Part shown: positions 19,649-28,271 of the stretch, piece after piece
Position numbering within the stretch: position 1 is the first letter of the stretch
How the letters are laid out: every line of letters begins with the position of its first letter
Origin: Variovorax boronicumulans
GTDB lineage: Bacteria; Pseudomonadota; Gammaproteobacteria; Burkholderiales; Burkholderiaceae_C
Reading direction: 5' to 3'
Length of the DNA: 64,000 nt
Assembly (NCBI RefSeq): GCF_030812215.1
Contig: NZ_JAUSSG010000003.1
Coordinates: 310,001 to 374,000, forward strand
Translations under genes and position numbers: made by a program
Notes under the pieces: model-generated
Told to the model about the DNA's origin: nothing
Seen by the model: the letters and a program-made list of their open reading frames with translations, nothing else
Databases searched by the model: none

Positions 19649-20506
19649 ATGCGAACACTCCCACTCCCCACCGGCGGCGAGATGCCGGTTCTCGGCCTCG
19701 GCACCTGGCGCATGGGCGAGGTGGCCGGGCGCCGCGCGGCCGAGGTCGCCGCGGTGCGCGAAGCCATCGTGCTGGGCTACCGGCTCATCGACACCGCCGA
19801 GATGTACGGCGAAGGCGGCGCCGAGACGGTGCTCGGCCAGGCCGTCGGCGAGGCGCTGCGTGCGGGCGACGTGCGGCGCGATGACCTCTTCATCGTGAGC
19901 AAGGTCTATCCGCACAACGCGAGCCGCCGCGGCACGCGCGAGGCCTGCGAGCGCAGCCTGAAGCGAATGGGGCTCGACGCCATCGACCTCTACCTGCTGC
20001 ATTGGCGCGGCAGCCATCCGTTGAGCGAGACGGTCGAGGCAATGCATGGGCTCGTGGCCGATGGGCGCATCGCGCACTGGGGCGTGAGCAACTTCGACAC
20101 CGACGACATGGAAGAGCTGGAGGGCGTCATCGGCAGTGGCCCGGGCTGTGCGGCCAACCAGGTGTATCTGTCGCTCGGCGAGCGTGGCCCGGAGTTCAAC
20201 TTGCTGCCCTGGCTGCGCGAACGCGGCATGCCGCTGATGGCCTACAGCCCCATCGACCAGGGCGCATTGGCCGGCGACGACGCGCTTGGAGAACTGGCGC
20301 AGCGCCTCGGCGTGACCGCCGCGCAGTTGGCATTGGCCGCGGTGATCGCGCGCCCCGGTGTCGTCGCGATTCCGAAGGCAGTGCGCAGCGCGCATCTGAA
20401 AGAAAACCTTGCAGCCGCCGAACTGAAGCTCGATGCGGCGACCCTCGCCGAGCTGGACCGCCTGCATCCGCCGCCGCGGCGCAAGACGCCGCTGGCGATG
20501 ATCTGA
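19649..20506 (+). CDS. Aldo/keto reductase
   Basis: 285 residues, the normal length for a bacterial AKR. NAD(P)H-dependent reduction of aldehydes or ketones in a (beta/alpha)8 barrel. The catalytic tetrad is visible in order: Asp in LIDTAEMYGEG, Tyr four residues later, Lys in IVSKVYPHNA and His in YLLHWRG. The cofactor region SPIDQGAL and AIPKAVRSAHLKEN also fits. The start is ATG 19649; an in-frame upstream ATG at 19607 gives a poor N-terminus. It ends seven bases before the convergent NCS2 permease gene. The physiological substrate is not apparent. Confidence 0.88.
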   Translation: MRTLPLPTGGEMPVLGLGTWRMGEVAGRRAAEVAAVREAIVLGYRLIDTAEMYGEGGAETVLGQAVGEALRAGDVRRDDLFIVSKVYPHNASRRGTREACERSLKRMGLDAIDLYLLHWRGSHPLSETVEAMHGLVADGRIAHWGVSNFDTDDMEELEGVIGSGPGCAANQVYLSLGERGPEFNLLPWLRERGMPLMAYSPIDQGALAGDDALGELAQRLGVTAAQLALAAVIARPGVVAIPKAVRSAHLKENLAAAELKLDAATLAELDRLHPPPRRKTPLAMI

Positions 20507-20513
20507 TTTCCTT

Positions 20514-22010
20514 TCAGTGCGCCTCGGCCTGCTTGGCCGCCGCGATCACGGCCTGCTCGTCGTGCTTTGCACCGTTGAGGAACAGGTTCAACAGCACCGC
20601 CGCAATCGACGCCAGCAGGATGCCCGACTCGATCAGCGAATGGATCGCATGCGGCATCCACTGCTTGAAGTTCGGCGCGATCAGCGGAATCATGCCGACG
20701 CCGATCGACACCGCGACGATCATCGCGTTGTGGCGGTTCGTCTTGAAGTCCACGCCCGAGAGAATGCGGATGCCGGTGGCCGCGACCATGCCGAACATCA
20801 CGAGGCCCGCGCCGCCAAGCACCACGGTGGGCAATGACTCCACCAGCGCCGCCATCTTCGGCAGCAGGCCCAGCACGATGAGGATCACGCCGCCTGCCAC
20901 GCACACGTAGCGGCTCTTGATGCCGGTGACGGCCACGAGGCCCACGTTCTGCGAGAAGCTGGTATACGGAAAGGTGTTGAAGATGCCGCCGATCAGCGTG
21001 CCCAGGCCGTCGGTGCGCAGGCCCTTGGCCAGGTCCTTCTGCGTGATCTTGCGGTCGGTCATCTCGCCGAGCGCGAGGAACATGCCGGTGGATTCGATCA
21101 TCACCACGATCATGATCAGCGTCATCGTGAGGATCAGGATCGGGTCGAACTGCGGCATGCCGAAGTGAAAGGGCAGCACGATGTCGACCCATGCGGCCTT
21201 GCCGACTTTCTCGTAGGTCATGAGCCCGGTGATCGAGGCGACGACCGCGCCGATCACGATGCCCAGCAGCACCGAGATGTTGGCGACGAAGCCTTTGGCG
21301 TACTTGACGATGAGCAGGATCGACACGAGCACCAGCGCCGCCACGCCGAAGCCCGAGAGGTCCGCGTACTTGGGGTTGGGCACCGTGGGCATGATCGCGA
21401 AGCCCTTGGGCACCGCCGGAATCGAGCTGCCCGGCGAGGTGACTTCGGCAAGCCACTTGGCATACACCGGGTCGACCAGCGCGGGCGCTGTCGGACCCAC
21501 GGGGTTGCCGAAGATCCAGTTGATGCCAACGCGCATCAGGCTGATGCCGATGACCGCGATGATCGTGCCCGTGACCACTGGCGGAAAGAACCGCAGCATG
21601 CGGCTCACGAGCGGCGCGATGAGGATCGACACCACGCCCGCGCCGATGATGGCGCCGAAGAGCAACTGCGCGCCGTTCTGCCCGGGGTTGGCATTGGCAA
21701 TGGCCACCATCGGCGCGACCGATGCGAAGGTCACGCCCATCATCACCGGCAGCTTGATGCCGAAGAACTGCGTGGCGCCCAGCGCCTGGATCAGCGTGGC
21801 GATGCCGCAGCAAAAGAGGTCGGCGGAAATCAGCAGCGCGACTTCATCGGGCGAGAGCTTGAGCGCGCGGCCCACGATGAGCGGCACCGCGACGGCGCCT
21901 GCGTACATCACCAGCACATGCTGCAGGCCGAGGGCCGCGAGCTTGCCCGAGGGCAGGCGCTGGTCCACCGGATGGACTGTGGAAACAGAAGAGGAAGTCT
22001 CGGCCGTCAT
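20514..22010 (-). CDS. NCS2-family xanthine/uric-acid permease
   Basis: 498 residues with about 14 hydrophobic segments; proton-coupled purine importer of the inner membrane. Family motifs include GLQHVLVMYAGAVAVPLIVG near the N-terminus, the QALG element, the NCS2 signature-like segment NVGLVAVTGIKSRYVCVAGG and VVLGGAGLVMFGMVAATG. These fit the xanthine/urate branch (UacT/XanQ/PbuX) better than uracil permeases. It is the last gene of a same-strand group with the GntR regulator, racemase and NCS1 permease; the 155-base gap upstream contains a TGTATACA palindrome, so it probably has its own regulated promoter. The purine rather than pyrimidine substrate is inferred from the family and from the allantoin/hydantoin neighbours. 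Confidence 0.88.
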   Translation of the reverse strand: MTAETSSSVSTVHPVDQRLPSGKLAALGLQHVLVMYAGAVAVPLIVGRALKLSPDEVALLISADLFCCGIATLIQALGATQFFGIKLPVMMGVTFASVAPMVAIANANPGQNGAQLLFGAIIGAGVVSILIAPLVSRMLRFFPPVVTGTIIAVIGISLMRVGINWIFGNPVGPTAPALVDPVYAKWLAEVTSPGSSIPAVPKGFAIMPTVPNPKYADLSGFGVAALVLVSILLIVKYAKGFVANISVLLGIVIGAVVASITGLMTYEKVGKAAWVDIVLPFHFGMPQFDPILILTMTLIMIVVMIESTGMFLALGEMTDRKITQKDLAKGLRTDGLGTLIGGIFNTFPYTSFSQNVGLVAVTGIKSRYVCVAGGVILIVLGLLPKMAALVESLPTVVLGGAGLVMFGMVAATGIRILSGVDFKTNRHNAMIVAVSIGVGMIPLIAPNFKQWMPHAIHSLIESGILLASIAAVLLNLFLNGAKHDEQAVIAAAKQAEAH

Positions 22011-22093
22011 CGTGTATCTCCTGGCGCAGCAAGGGGAGAGAAGGCGCGGACGGCGCGTCGTTTCGCGGCGTCCACAAAGTGTGTACGCGAAAC

Positions 22094-22101
22094 TGTATAC
22101 A
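22094..22101. promoter_or_regulatory. TGTATACA palindrome upstream of the NCS2 permease gene
   Basis: A perfect 8-base palindrome within AACTGTATACAATT, 84-91 bases upstream of the permease start. The same core occurs as TTGTATACAA upstream of the NCS1 gene at a similar distance (79-88 bases). The FCD-type GntR protein encoded just upstream is the obvious candidate regulator. Confidence 0.5.
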
Positions 22102-22165
22102 ATTTATGCGGCAATACGGATGCAGGAAAACCCGCATCGCCGCGCGCAATGGTGTCGGGCTGTTT

Positions 22166-22921
22166 CTAGGCGAGCAGGGCCTTGACCAGATCGAGCTGCC
22201 GGTCAGGTTTGTCGGTGCCCAGTTCAAGGCTCGCCTCGATGCGTTCGAGGTGTTCGGTCATGCAGATCACGGCGCCTTCCACGTCGCCTTTGCGGCAGAT
22301 GCGAAGGAAGTCCGAGTGCTCATCCGACGAGCAGTGCGGATCGTTCGACGAGTGATACAGCATCGCGATCAGCGAGCTGCGCGCCACCAGCTCGCGCACC
22401 AGTTCCGTCAGCGTGTGGTTGCCCGTCGCCTCGGCCAGCGCCACGTGAAAGTCTCCCAGTACCTTCTCGCGCACCGTGCCCATCGCGGGGCTCTGGCGCA
22501 GCGCCGTGCGCTCGAACTTGATGTGCTGCTCCAGCACCTGGTAGTCGCGCGGCCGCGCATTCGCGATGAAGAGGCGCACCACCTCGCTCTCCAGGATGCG
22601 GCGCACCGCGAACACCTCGCGCGCTTCCTGCACCGTGGGCTGCGAGACGAAAGCACCCTTGTCGGGAATCATCTCGATGAGCTTGTCCTTCGAGAGCATC
22701 AAGAGCGCCGCGCGCACCTTGGTGCGGCTCACCGAATAGACCCGGCCCAGCGCCTCTTCGCGCAGCCATGTGCCGGGCGGCAGGCGCTTCTCGACGATGG
22801 CGGTGGCGATGTCCTGGGCGATGCTCTCGATGGAGCTGCCCTTGTCGGCAGCCGCGCCGTTCTCGGCGGGGGCGGGGATCGTTTCGGGGAGAGCAGGGGG
22901 TTTGGAGCTGGCGCGGGGCAT
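22166..22921 (-). CDS. GntR-family transcriptional regulator (FadR/FCD subfamily)
   Basis: 251 residues. The winged helix-turn-helix spans about residues 45-110 (REEALGRVYSVSRTKVRAALLML is the recognition region) and is followed by an all-helical FCD effector domain with the expected metal/ligand residues (Asp/His in FHVALAEATGNH, then SDEHSDFLRICRKGD and the final MTEHLERIE helix). It lies between the racemase and NCS2 genes on the same strand. FCD regulators usually bind T.GT..AC.A dyads; two TGTATACA sites lie in front of the NCS1 and NCS2 genes, so this protein likely represses purine/allantoin uptake until a ring-derived ligand binds. The ligand is unknown. Confidence 0.87.
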   Translation of the reverse strand: MPRASSKPPALPETIPAPAENGAAADKGSSIESIAQDIATAIVEKRLPPGTWLREEALGRVYSVSRTKVRAALLMLSKDKLIEMIPDKGAFVSQPTVQEAREVFAVRRILESEVVRLFIANARPRDYQVLEQHIKFERTALRQSPAMGTVREKVLGDFHVALAEATGNHTLTELVRELVARSSLIAMLYHSSNDPHCSSDEHSDFLRICRKGDVEGAVICMTEHLERIEASLELGTDKPDRQLDLVKALLA

Positions 22922-22970
22922 GCGGAGATTGTGGCTCAGCGTTCGATGGCCCCGCCCGCGCCGGCCGGTA

Positions 22971-23708
22971 TCACCCGCGCAGCGTGAAGCCTTCGAGCGC
23001 CCCGGTCATGGTCTTGGGCAGCGGCCGTGCGAGTTCGCCGCGCTTGCTGGTCTTGAGCTTCAGCGTGACGAGCGATTCGATGAGCTTGGTGCCTGCGGCC
23101 ACGCCATCGATCACCGGAACGCCGAGCAGGTCGCCGATGTGCTCGCACAGGTCGGTCATGCCGGCGCAGCCGAGGACGATGCAGTCGGAGCCGTCTTCTT
23201 CGAGCGCGCGACGGCATTCGTCGACGATGCGTTCGCGCGCACGCGAGCCCGGCTCTTCGAGCTCGAGCACAGGCAGCTCGCAGGCGCGCACGTTGGCGCA
23301 GAAGCGCTCCATGCCGTAGATCTCGGCCAGGTGCCAGGCCTGGCCCATCGTGCGGCCCAGCGTGGTGACCACGCTGAAGCGGCTGCCGATCATGCTGGCC
23401 AGGTGCATCGCCGCTTCGGCGATGCCGACCACCGGACCGCGCGCCAGTTCGCGTGCGGCCTTCAGGCCCGGGTCGCCGAAGCAGGCGATCACGTAGCCGT
23501 CGATGCCCTCGCGCTCGCCCGCCGCGATTTCCTGCAGCAGGCCGGGCACGGCCAGCGCCTCGTCGTAGTGGCTCTCGATGGAGACCGGCCCCATGGCCGG
23601 GCTGACCGCGACGATTTCCGTGCCGGCGTGCGCCACCGCGCGGGCGCAGGCGCCGATCTTCTCGGTCATGCTCCAGGTGGTGTTGGGATTGATGATCTTG
23701 ATGCGCAC
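22971..23708 (-). CDS. Hydantoin/allantoin racemase (Asp/Glu racemase superfamily)
   Basis: 245 residues. Cofactor-independent two-cysteine racemase that interconverts enantiomers of 5-substituted hydantoins or allantoin. The two catalytic cysteines are Cys76 (VIACFGDPG) and Cys181 (VLGCAGM), at the positions known from hydantoin racemases; the N-terminus IKIINPNTT is typical of the HyuA/HpxA group. The start is GTG 23708, since no ATG lies nearby and the conserved strand begins at once. It sits between the NCS1 permease (30 bases upstream) and the GntR gene (49 bases downstream). Flanking purine and NCS1 transporters favour allantoin over synthetic hydantoins, but this is inference. Confidence 0.86.
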   Translation of the reverse strand: MRIKIINPNTTWSMTEKIGACARAVAHAGTEIVAVSPAMGPVSIESHYDEALAVPGLLQEIAAGEREGIDGYVIACFGDPGLKAARELARGPVVGIAEAAMHLASMIGSRFSVVTTLGRTMGQAWHLAEIYGMERFCANVRACELPVLELEEPGSRARERIVDECRRALEEDGSDCIVLGCAGMTDLCEHIGDLLGVPVIDGVAAGTKLIESLVTLKLKTSKRGELARPLPKTMTGALEGFTLRG

Positions 23709-23738
23709 GGCGCGGCCCTTTCTTTCTCTTTCAGTGTT

Positions 23739-25232
23739 TCAAGTCTTGGTGTTGCGGTTCAGGAGCACGTAGAGCACGAAGCCCAGGCCCATGCCGATGA
23801 ACCATGCATAGTTCGCGCCACCGCGCAGCGCCGGCACCATCACGCACAGGATGGGCACGATGGCCGAGGGCACCAGCGCCTGGATCGCCTTCGGGTTGTA
23901 GCCGTTGCTGTACCAGTACTTGCCCTGCTTGCTCATGGTGTAGAGCGCGTCCACGTCGATCTGCTGCTTGCGCACGATGTAGTAGTCGGCAATCAAGATG
24001 CCGAACAGCGGGCCGATGAACGAGCCCAGCACATCGAGCGTGTAGTGAATGACCTCGGGGCTGTTGTAGAGGTTCCACGGCGTGAGGAACACCGAGCCCA
24101 CCGCGGCGATCATGCCGCCCGTGCGCCAGCTGATGTGCTGCGGCGCCACGTTCGAGAAGTCGAAGGCCGGCGAGACGAAGTTGGCGACGATGTTGATGCC
24201 GATGGTGGCGATCATGAAGGTCAGCGCGCCCAGCACGACGGCGGTGGTGCTGTCGATCTTGCCCACGGTGTGCACCGGATCGGTGATGAGTTCGCCGAAC
24301 ACGGGCAGCGTGGCGGCGGTGGTGATCACCGTCAGCAGCGAGAAGAAAACGAAGTTGACCGGCAGGCCCCAGAAGTTGCCCTTCTTCACCGCGTCGAAGC
24401 TCTTGCCGTAGCGCGAGAAGTCGCCGAAGTTGAGCATGGGGCCGCTGAAGTAGCTCACCACCAGCGCAATGGCCGAGAGCATCACCGGCAGCGCGTCCCA
24501 GCCCTGGAACTTGATGCCGCCCAGGTTCAGGTCGATGTTGGTCCAGCCCGCCTTCCACACCAGCCAGCCGCACAGCACCGCCATCACCACGTACACCGCC
24601 GGGCCGGCCCAGTCGATGAACTTGCGAATCGCTTCCATGCCGTGCCAGAACACGAAGGCCTGCAGCACCCACATGACCATGAACGCGACCCAGCCGAGCG
24701 CCGAGAGGCCGACGAAGCCGTACTGCGCGACATCGGCGTACGGCGCGAGGCCGGGCGCCATGTGCAGCGCCAGCACCATGAAGGCGGCCGACGCGAGATA
24801 CGTCTGCACGCCATACCAGGCCACCGCGATCAGCCCACGGATGATGGCCGGGATGTTGGCGCCCAGCACGCCGAACGGCGCGCGGCACACCACCGGGTAG
24901 GGCACGCCGGTCACCTGGCTGGGCTTGGCCACGAGGTTGCAGAAGAACTGCACGATCACGATGCCCACCAGCAGCGACACCAGCACTTGCCAACTCGAGA
25001 GGCCGAGCGCGAACAGGCTGCCGGCCGTGATGTAGCCGCCCACGCTGTGCACGTCGGACATCCAGAACGCGAAGATGTTGTATTGCCCCCAGGTCTGCTT
25101 CTTGAGCGGCGCGAGGTCCTCGTTGGTCAGGCGCGGGTCGTAGCCGGGCTTGATGAGGGCGTTCGATTCCGCGTGCGGCGCAATGCCCGCTTCGCTGACC
25201 CCGGCGGGGGCTTGGCTCACGACTGTGCTCAT
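23739..25232 (-). CDS. NCS1-family allantoin/hydantoin permease
   Basis: 497 residues from ATG 25232, with about 12 membrane segments. Sodium- or proton-coupled importer of hydantoins, allantoin, cytosine or related rings. The N-terminal WGQYNIFAFWMSDVHSVGGY and the following GIVIVQFFCNLVAKPSQVTG match the NCS1 ligand region; the Trp-rich APFGVLGANIP and AWYGVQTY segments and the motif LNFGDFSRYGKS also fit the family. GGAAAAGACC precedes the start, with AGGAAA as ribosome-binding site. Its 30-base spacing to the racemase gene implies one transcript, so the imported compound is probably the racemase substrate. A TTGTATACAA palindrome lies in its promoter region. Confidence 0.88.
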   Translation of the reverse strand: MSTVVSQAPAGVSEAGIAPHAESNALIKPGYDPRLTNEDLAPLKKQTWGQYNIFAFWMSDVHSVGGYITAGSLFALGLSSWQVLVSLLVGIVIVQFFCNLVAKPSQVTGVPYPVVCRAPFGVLGANIPAIIRGLIAVAWYGVQTYLASAAFMVLALHMAPGLAPYADVAQYGFVGLSALGWVAFMVMWVLQAFVFWHGMEAIRKFIDWAGPAVYVVMAVLCGWLVWKAGWTNIDLNLGGIKFQGWDALPVMLSAIALVVSYFSGPMLNFGDFSRYGKSFDAVKKGNFWGLPVNFVFFSLLTVITTAATLPVFGELITDPVHTVGKIDSTTAVVLGALTFMIATIGINIVANFVSPAFDFSNVAPQHISWRTGGMIAAVGSVFLTPWNLYNSPEVIHYTLDVLGSFIGPLFGILIADYYIVRKQQIDVDALYTMSKQGKYWYSNGYNPKAIQALVPSAIVPILCVMVPALRGGANYAWFIGMGLGFVLYVLLNRNTKT

Positions 25233-25280
25233 GGTCTTTTCCTCGTGCAAGTGTTGGGAAGATGAAGCCGTTTTTGACGC

Positions 25281-25320
25281 AAATATCGCGCCATATTTCG
25301 AGTGCGTTATTTGTATACAA
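25281..25320. promoter_or_regulatory. Operator-like palindromes upstream of the NCS1 permease gene
   Basis: TTGTATACAA at 25311-25320 is a perfect 10-base palindrome, 79-88 bases upstream of the start. Closer in, 25281-25298 reads AAATAT-CGCGCC-ATATTT, a second dyad with 6-base AT arms. The first matches the site in front of the NCS2 gene and is the probable GntR operator; the second may be a promoter element or another regulator's site. Confidence 0.5.
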
Positions 25321-25444
25321 AAAATGCACGCAATCAAGACCATTCGGGGAATCATATATCCGTAGATTCCCTGATGCGGTTGCTGATGCTCAACAAAGTG
25401 CGTCGCCAGGTCGACGATTTTTAAGACAGGGGACCCTGGGAGCG

Positions 25445-25708
25445 ATGGACGTGGCGGCATTGAGTGTCATCGGACGTTGGGCCCTGCGCGAGCAGATGCC
25501 CATCCGCGAGATAGCCAGGCGTACGGCCCTGTCTCGCAACACCGTCAAGAAGTACCTGCGAGCCGGCGACGAAGAGCCGCGCTACGCCAAACGGGCGAGC
25601 TCAAGCAAGCTCGATCCCTATGCCGACAAGCTCTCGACCTGGCTCGCGATCGAGGCCACCCAATCGCGGAAACGGCGGCGCAATCTGCGGCAGATCCACA
25701 CAGCCTTC
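25445..25708 (+). pseudogene. IS21-family transposase (IstA) N-terminal remnant
   Basis: About 88 codons match the N-terminus of IS21 IstA transposases: RWALREQMPIREIARRTALS (helix-turn-helix), RNTVKKYLRAG and SKLDPYADKLSTWL, then a basic stretch (SRKRRRNLRQIH) after which the family sequence is lost. Full IstA proteins are about 340-510 residues, and neither the DDE catalytic domain nor istB is present, so the element is dead. The bases just upstream (25376-25444) look like the non-coding left end of such an element. It marks the junction between the purine-uptake genes and the catabolic island that begins with the LuxR gene, and suggests past insertion activity there. Confidence 0.72.
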
Positions 25709-25773
25709 AGGCTCACAAGGCCATGGACTGAACCCCATCGGGTCAGAGATCGGCGGAGTCCAACACGCAGGAA

Positions 25774-26670
25774 TCAGTTGGGCCGAATCTGTTGTGGCGC
25801 GTTGCGCTGCCTAAGCACTTGCGTCGCAAACGCGGAAGGAGTTGCGGCCTCTTCAGTCGACGCGCCAGGCATCGCAATGGCCGTTGCGGTATCTCCGTGC
25901 TCCTGGTGCGCCAGCAGCGCCCGGACTCGGCCCACGAGCGCGGCTCTGTTGGCAACGCGCAGCTTCTTGAAGGCGTTGCCCAGATGGAAGCGGACCGTCG
26001 GATACTCCAGGCCGAGCCGACTCTGGATCTCCTTGTCGGGACAGCCGCAACTCACAAGCCACGCCACTTCGGATTCGCGCTTGCTCAGGCGTCCTTCACG
26101 CTGCAGCGTTGCCTCCGCGGATTCGCCTTCCTCGATGGCGGGTGCGGATTCCTTCCAGCCCAGCCGTGAAAGCGCGGCGGTGATTGCCGGCTCGACGAGA
26201 TTCAGGATCTCGATTTCGCCGGCATCGAAATTTCCCCGCTCCCGATTGCGCCAAATGCGAACGTCCCCGACACACCGCTCCCGGTCGTAGAAATAGACAT
26301 TCACTCCCCAATACATGCGGTCGCGACGAAGGAAGTCATTGAAGAACTCTGTGCGTGACAGGTCTGTCTGGCAAAGCACCTGCGTTGCCAAGGTCGGCTT
26401 GCGACGTTGCATCATGGGGTAGGTCAGCGGGTCCACGAAGCGGAAGTAGTCGTCCCAGGACCGCAGGCTCTCCTCCGACATGTTGAGCGCGGTCGTTCGA
26501 CCAAAACGCTGCCTTTCGCCGTCCCACACCATCGACACATAGGTGTCCGCACGAAGGAGGTCGAGCAATGGAAGTGCCATGCGCTCCCGCAGCTCGCTAC
26601 CGTCGGTCGCGTTCGCGACCAGGCGCATGAGATCCGACAAGGCTCTGGTCTGAATGGTGGAGAGGTGCAT
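25774..26670 (-). CDS. LuxR-family transcriptional regulator
   Basis: 298 residues from ATG 26670 (an in-frame TTG at 26682 is a less likely start). The C-terminal part carries a LuxR-type helix-turn-helix: REGRLSKRESEVAWLVSCG, then GLEYPTVRFHLGNAFKKL. The N-terminal about 180 residues resemble a GAF-like or autoinducer-binding-like sensor domain with many aromatics; no acyl-homoserine-lactone synthase is nearby, so the ligand may be a pathway compound rather than a quorum signal. It is divergent from the amidase/ABC transporter operon (175 bases between starts) and is the likely regulator of that operon. A 24-base dyad lies between them. Confidence 0.85.
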   Translation of the reverse strand: MHLSTIQTRALSDLMRLVANATDGSELRERMALPLLDLLRADTYVSMVWDGERQRFGRTTALNMSEESLRSWDDYFRFVDPLTYPMMQRRKPTLATQVLCQTDLSRTEFFNDFLRRDRMYWGVNVYFYDRERCVGDVRIWRNRERGNFDAGEIEILNLVEPAITAALSRLGWKESAPAIEEGESAEATLQREGRLSKRESEVAWLVSCGCPDKEIQSRLGLEYPTVRFHLGNAFKKLRVANRAALVGRVRALLAHQEHGDTATAIAMPGASTEEAATPSAFATQVLRQRNAPQQIRPN

Positions 26671-26769
26671 GGTCGATTCCAAGCAAGCTTCATGCGCGGG
26701 GCGTCAATGCTAGGCAGTGCAGTGGCTTTCACCAGTCCGGTCTGACCCTACGTTTCGACCGGAAAGCGA

Positions 26770-26793
26770 GACCCCTAACGATTTCTATAGGTC
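26770..26793. promoter_or_regulatory. Imperfect dyad between the LuxR and amidase genes
   Basis: GACCCCTA, 8 bases, then TATAGGTC: the arms match at 6 of 8 positions. It lies 53-76 bases upstream of the amidase start in the divergent promoter region and is a plausible site for the LuxR-family protein. Support is by symmetry and position only. Confidence 0.3.
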
Positions 26794-26845
26794 CCCGGCA
26801 AAGCCCCGCTGCGTACATTGAATCGTCACAAACGCCGAACGAGCC

Positions 26846-28252
26846 ATGCACGCGATCGATCTTCCTCTCTCTGCCATTCGTAAGCTCCTCGATGGAGCAA
26901 CCGTTTCAAGCCTTGATCTGGCCGAGGCCTGCATCGCGCGGTCTCAAGCTCATGGCGACCTCAACGTATGGGTTTGCTTCGACCCCGAGGCTCTGCGGAA
27001 GGAAGCGCGCGATGCGGACAGCCGTCTTGCGGCTGGCGAGCGTCTTCCCTTGCTTGGCATTCCAATCGCCTTGAAGGACAACATCGAAGCAGCCGGCATG
27101 CCCTGTGGGGCCGGCACGGCCTCATTGAGCGGGAAGCAGCCCCAAGCGGATGCGCAGTTGGTCGCCCGCCTGCGGGCGGCCGGGGCCGTGATTGCGGGCA
27201 AAGTGGGTATGCACGAGCTGGCGTTCGGCATCACGACCAACAACGCGGTCACCGGCGCCGTCAGAAATCCCTGGGACCGCGCCAGGATTCCCGGCGGCAG
27301 CAGCGGAGGCTCGGGCGCCGTGGTCGGTGCCCGCATCGTCCCCGCCTCCATCGGAACGGACACGGGCGGCTCGGTCCGCATTCCGGCGGCCCTCTGCGGG
27401 GTCAGTGGTTTCCGGCCGACGGTCGGGCGCGTGTCGGCACAAGGCATCGCACCGATTTCGCTCACTCGTGACACCGCAGGGCCGCTGGCTTACACCATTG
27501 CGGACTGCGCCCTTCTCGATGAGGTGATGACGGGCGCGAAGGACAGCCAGATCAAGATAACGCTCAAGGGGCTGCGCCTTGGCGTCCCCCGGCTTCCGTT
27601 CTGGAATGACTTGGAGCCTGGAATCGAACAGGTGGCCGAGTCCGCCCTCGAGGCGCTGCGGCAAGCCGGCGTCGAGCTGATAAATGTCGACATGCCCGCG
27701 CTGAGCGAGCTCAACGCCAGTGTCAGCTTCCCGGTGGTGCTCTTCGAGTTCGTGCGTGACATGCGGGAATATCTCGCGGTGCGCGGGCGCGGCGTCACGC
27801 TCGAGGAGATGATCGCAGCCGTCGGCAGTCCGGACGTACGCGGTGCCGTCGGTACGCTCCTGACCGGCGGAGGCATTCCCGAAGACGTCTACAACAGTGC
27901 GCTTCAGGCAAGAGAGAAGATGCAGGCCCTCTACGCGCAGACATTCGAATCGCATCGGATCGAAGCGCTGGTCTTCCCGACGACCCCGCGCGCCGCGGCC
28001 CTCATCGGTGAAGACGAAACCGTCGAGCTGAACGGCATCCGGCTGCCCACCTTCGGGACATTCATTCGCAACACAGACCCCGGAAGCAACGCATCGTTGC
28101 CCGGCGTGACCATCCCGCTGGGCCTTGCGAACAACCTGCCGGTGGGTCTCGCACTCGATGGGCCCATCGGTTCCGACCGCCGTCTGCTGGCGATCGCCGA
28201 GGCTGTCCAGTCGGCGCTTCCGCCCGCCCCTCAACTCGAAATACCCAACTGA
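26846..28252 (+). CDS. Amidase-signature amidase, candidate mandelamide hydrolase
   Basis: 468 residues. Hydrolyses carboxamides to acids. The Ser-cisSer-Lys triad is visible as Lys77 (IALKDN), Ser152 (PGGSSGGSGA) and Ser176 (GTDTGGSVRIP), with the usual 24-residue distance between the serines. The length and N-terminal layout fit indoleacetamide/mandelamide hydrolases rather than GatA. It opens an operon with a urea/amide-type ABC importer, which suggests an imported amide. The same island encodes an arylacetonitrilase of a type known to release amide by-products, plus mandelate dehydrogenase and benzoylformate decarboxylase, so (4-hydroxy)mandelamide is the best substrate guess. The family assignment is firm; the substrate is inference. 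Confidence 0.88.
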   Translation: MHAIDLPLSAIRKLLDGATVSSLDLAEACIARSQAHGDLNVWVCFDPEALRKEARDADSRLAAGERLPLLGIPIALKDNIEAAGMPCGAGTASLSGKQPQADAQLVARLRAAGAVIAGKVGMHELAFGITTNNAVTGAVRNPWDRARIPGGSSGGSGAVVGARIVPASIGTDTGGSVRIPAALCGVSGFRPTVGRVSAQGIAPISLTRDTAGPLAYTIADCALLDEVMTGAKDSQIKITLKGLRLGVPRLPFWNDLEPGIEQVAESALEALRQAGVELINVDMPALSELNASVSFPVVLFEFVRDMREYLAVRGRGVTLEEMIAAVGSPDVRGAVGTLLTGGGIPEDVYNSALQAREKMQALYAQTFESHRIEALVFPTTPRAAALIGEDETVELNGIRLPTFGTFIRNTDPGSNASLPGVTIPLGLANNLPVGLALDGPIGSDRRLLAIAEAVQSALPPAPQLEIPN

Positions 28253-28271
28253 AACCCCGAAGGAGCATTCC

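Noticed and set aside
22770..25265. 831-codon plus-strand frame opposite the racemase and NCS1 genes
   Set aside because: Arg/His/Ala-rich antisense shadow; the minus strand encodes well-defined families with catalytic residues.
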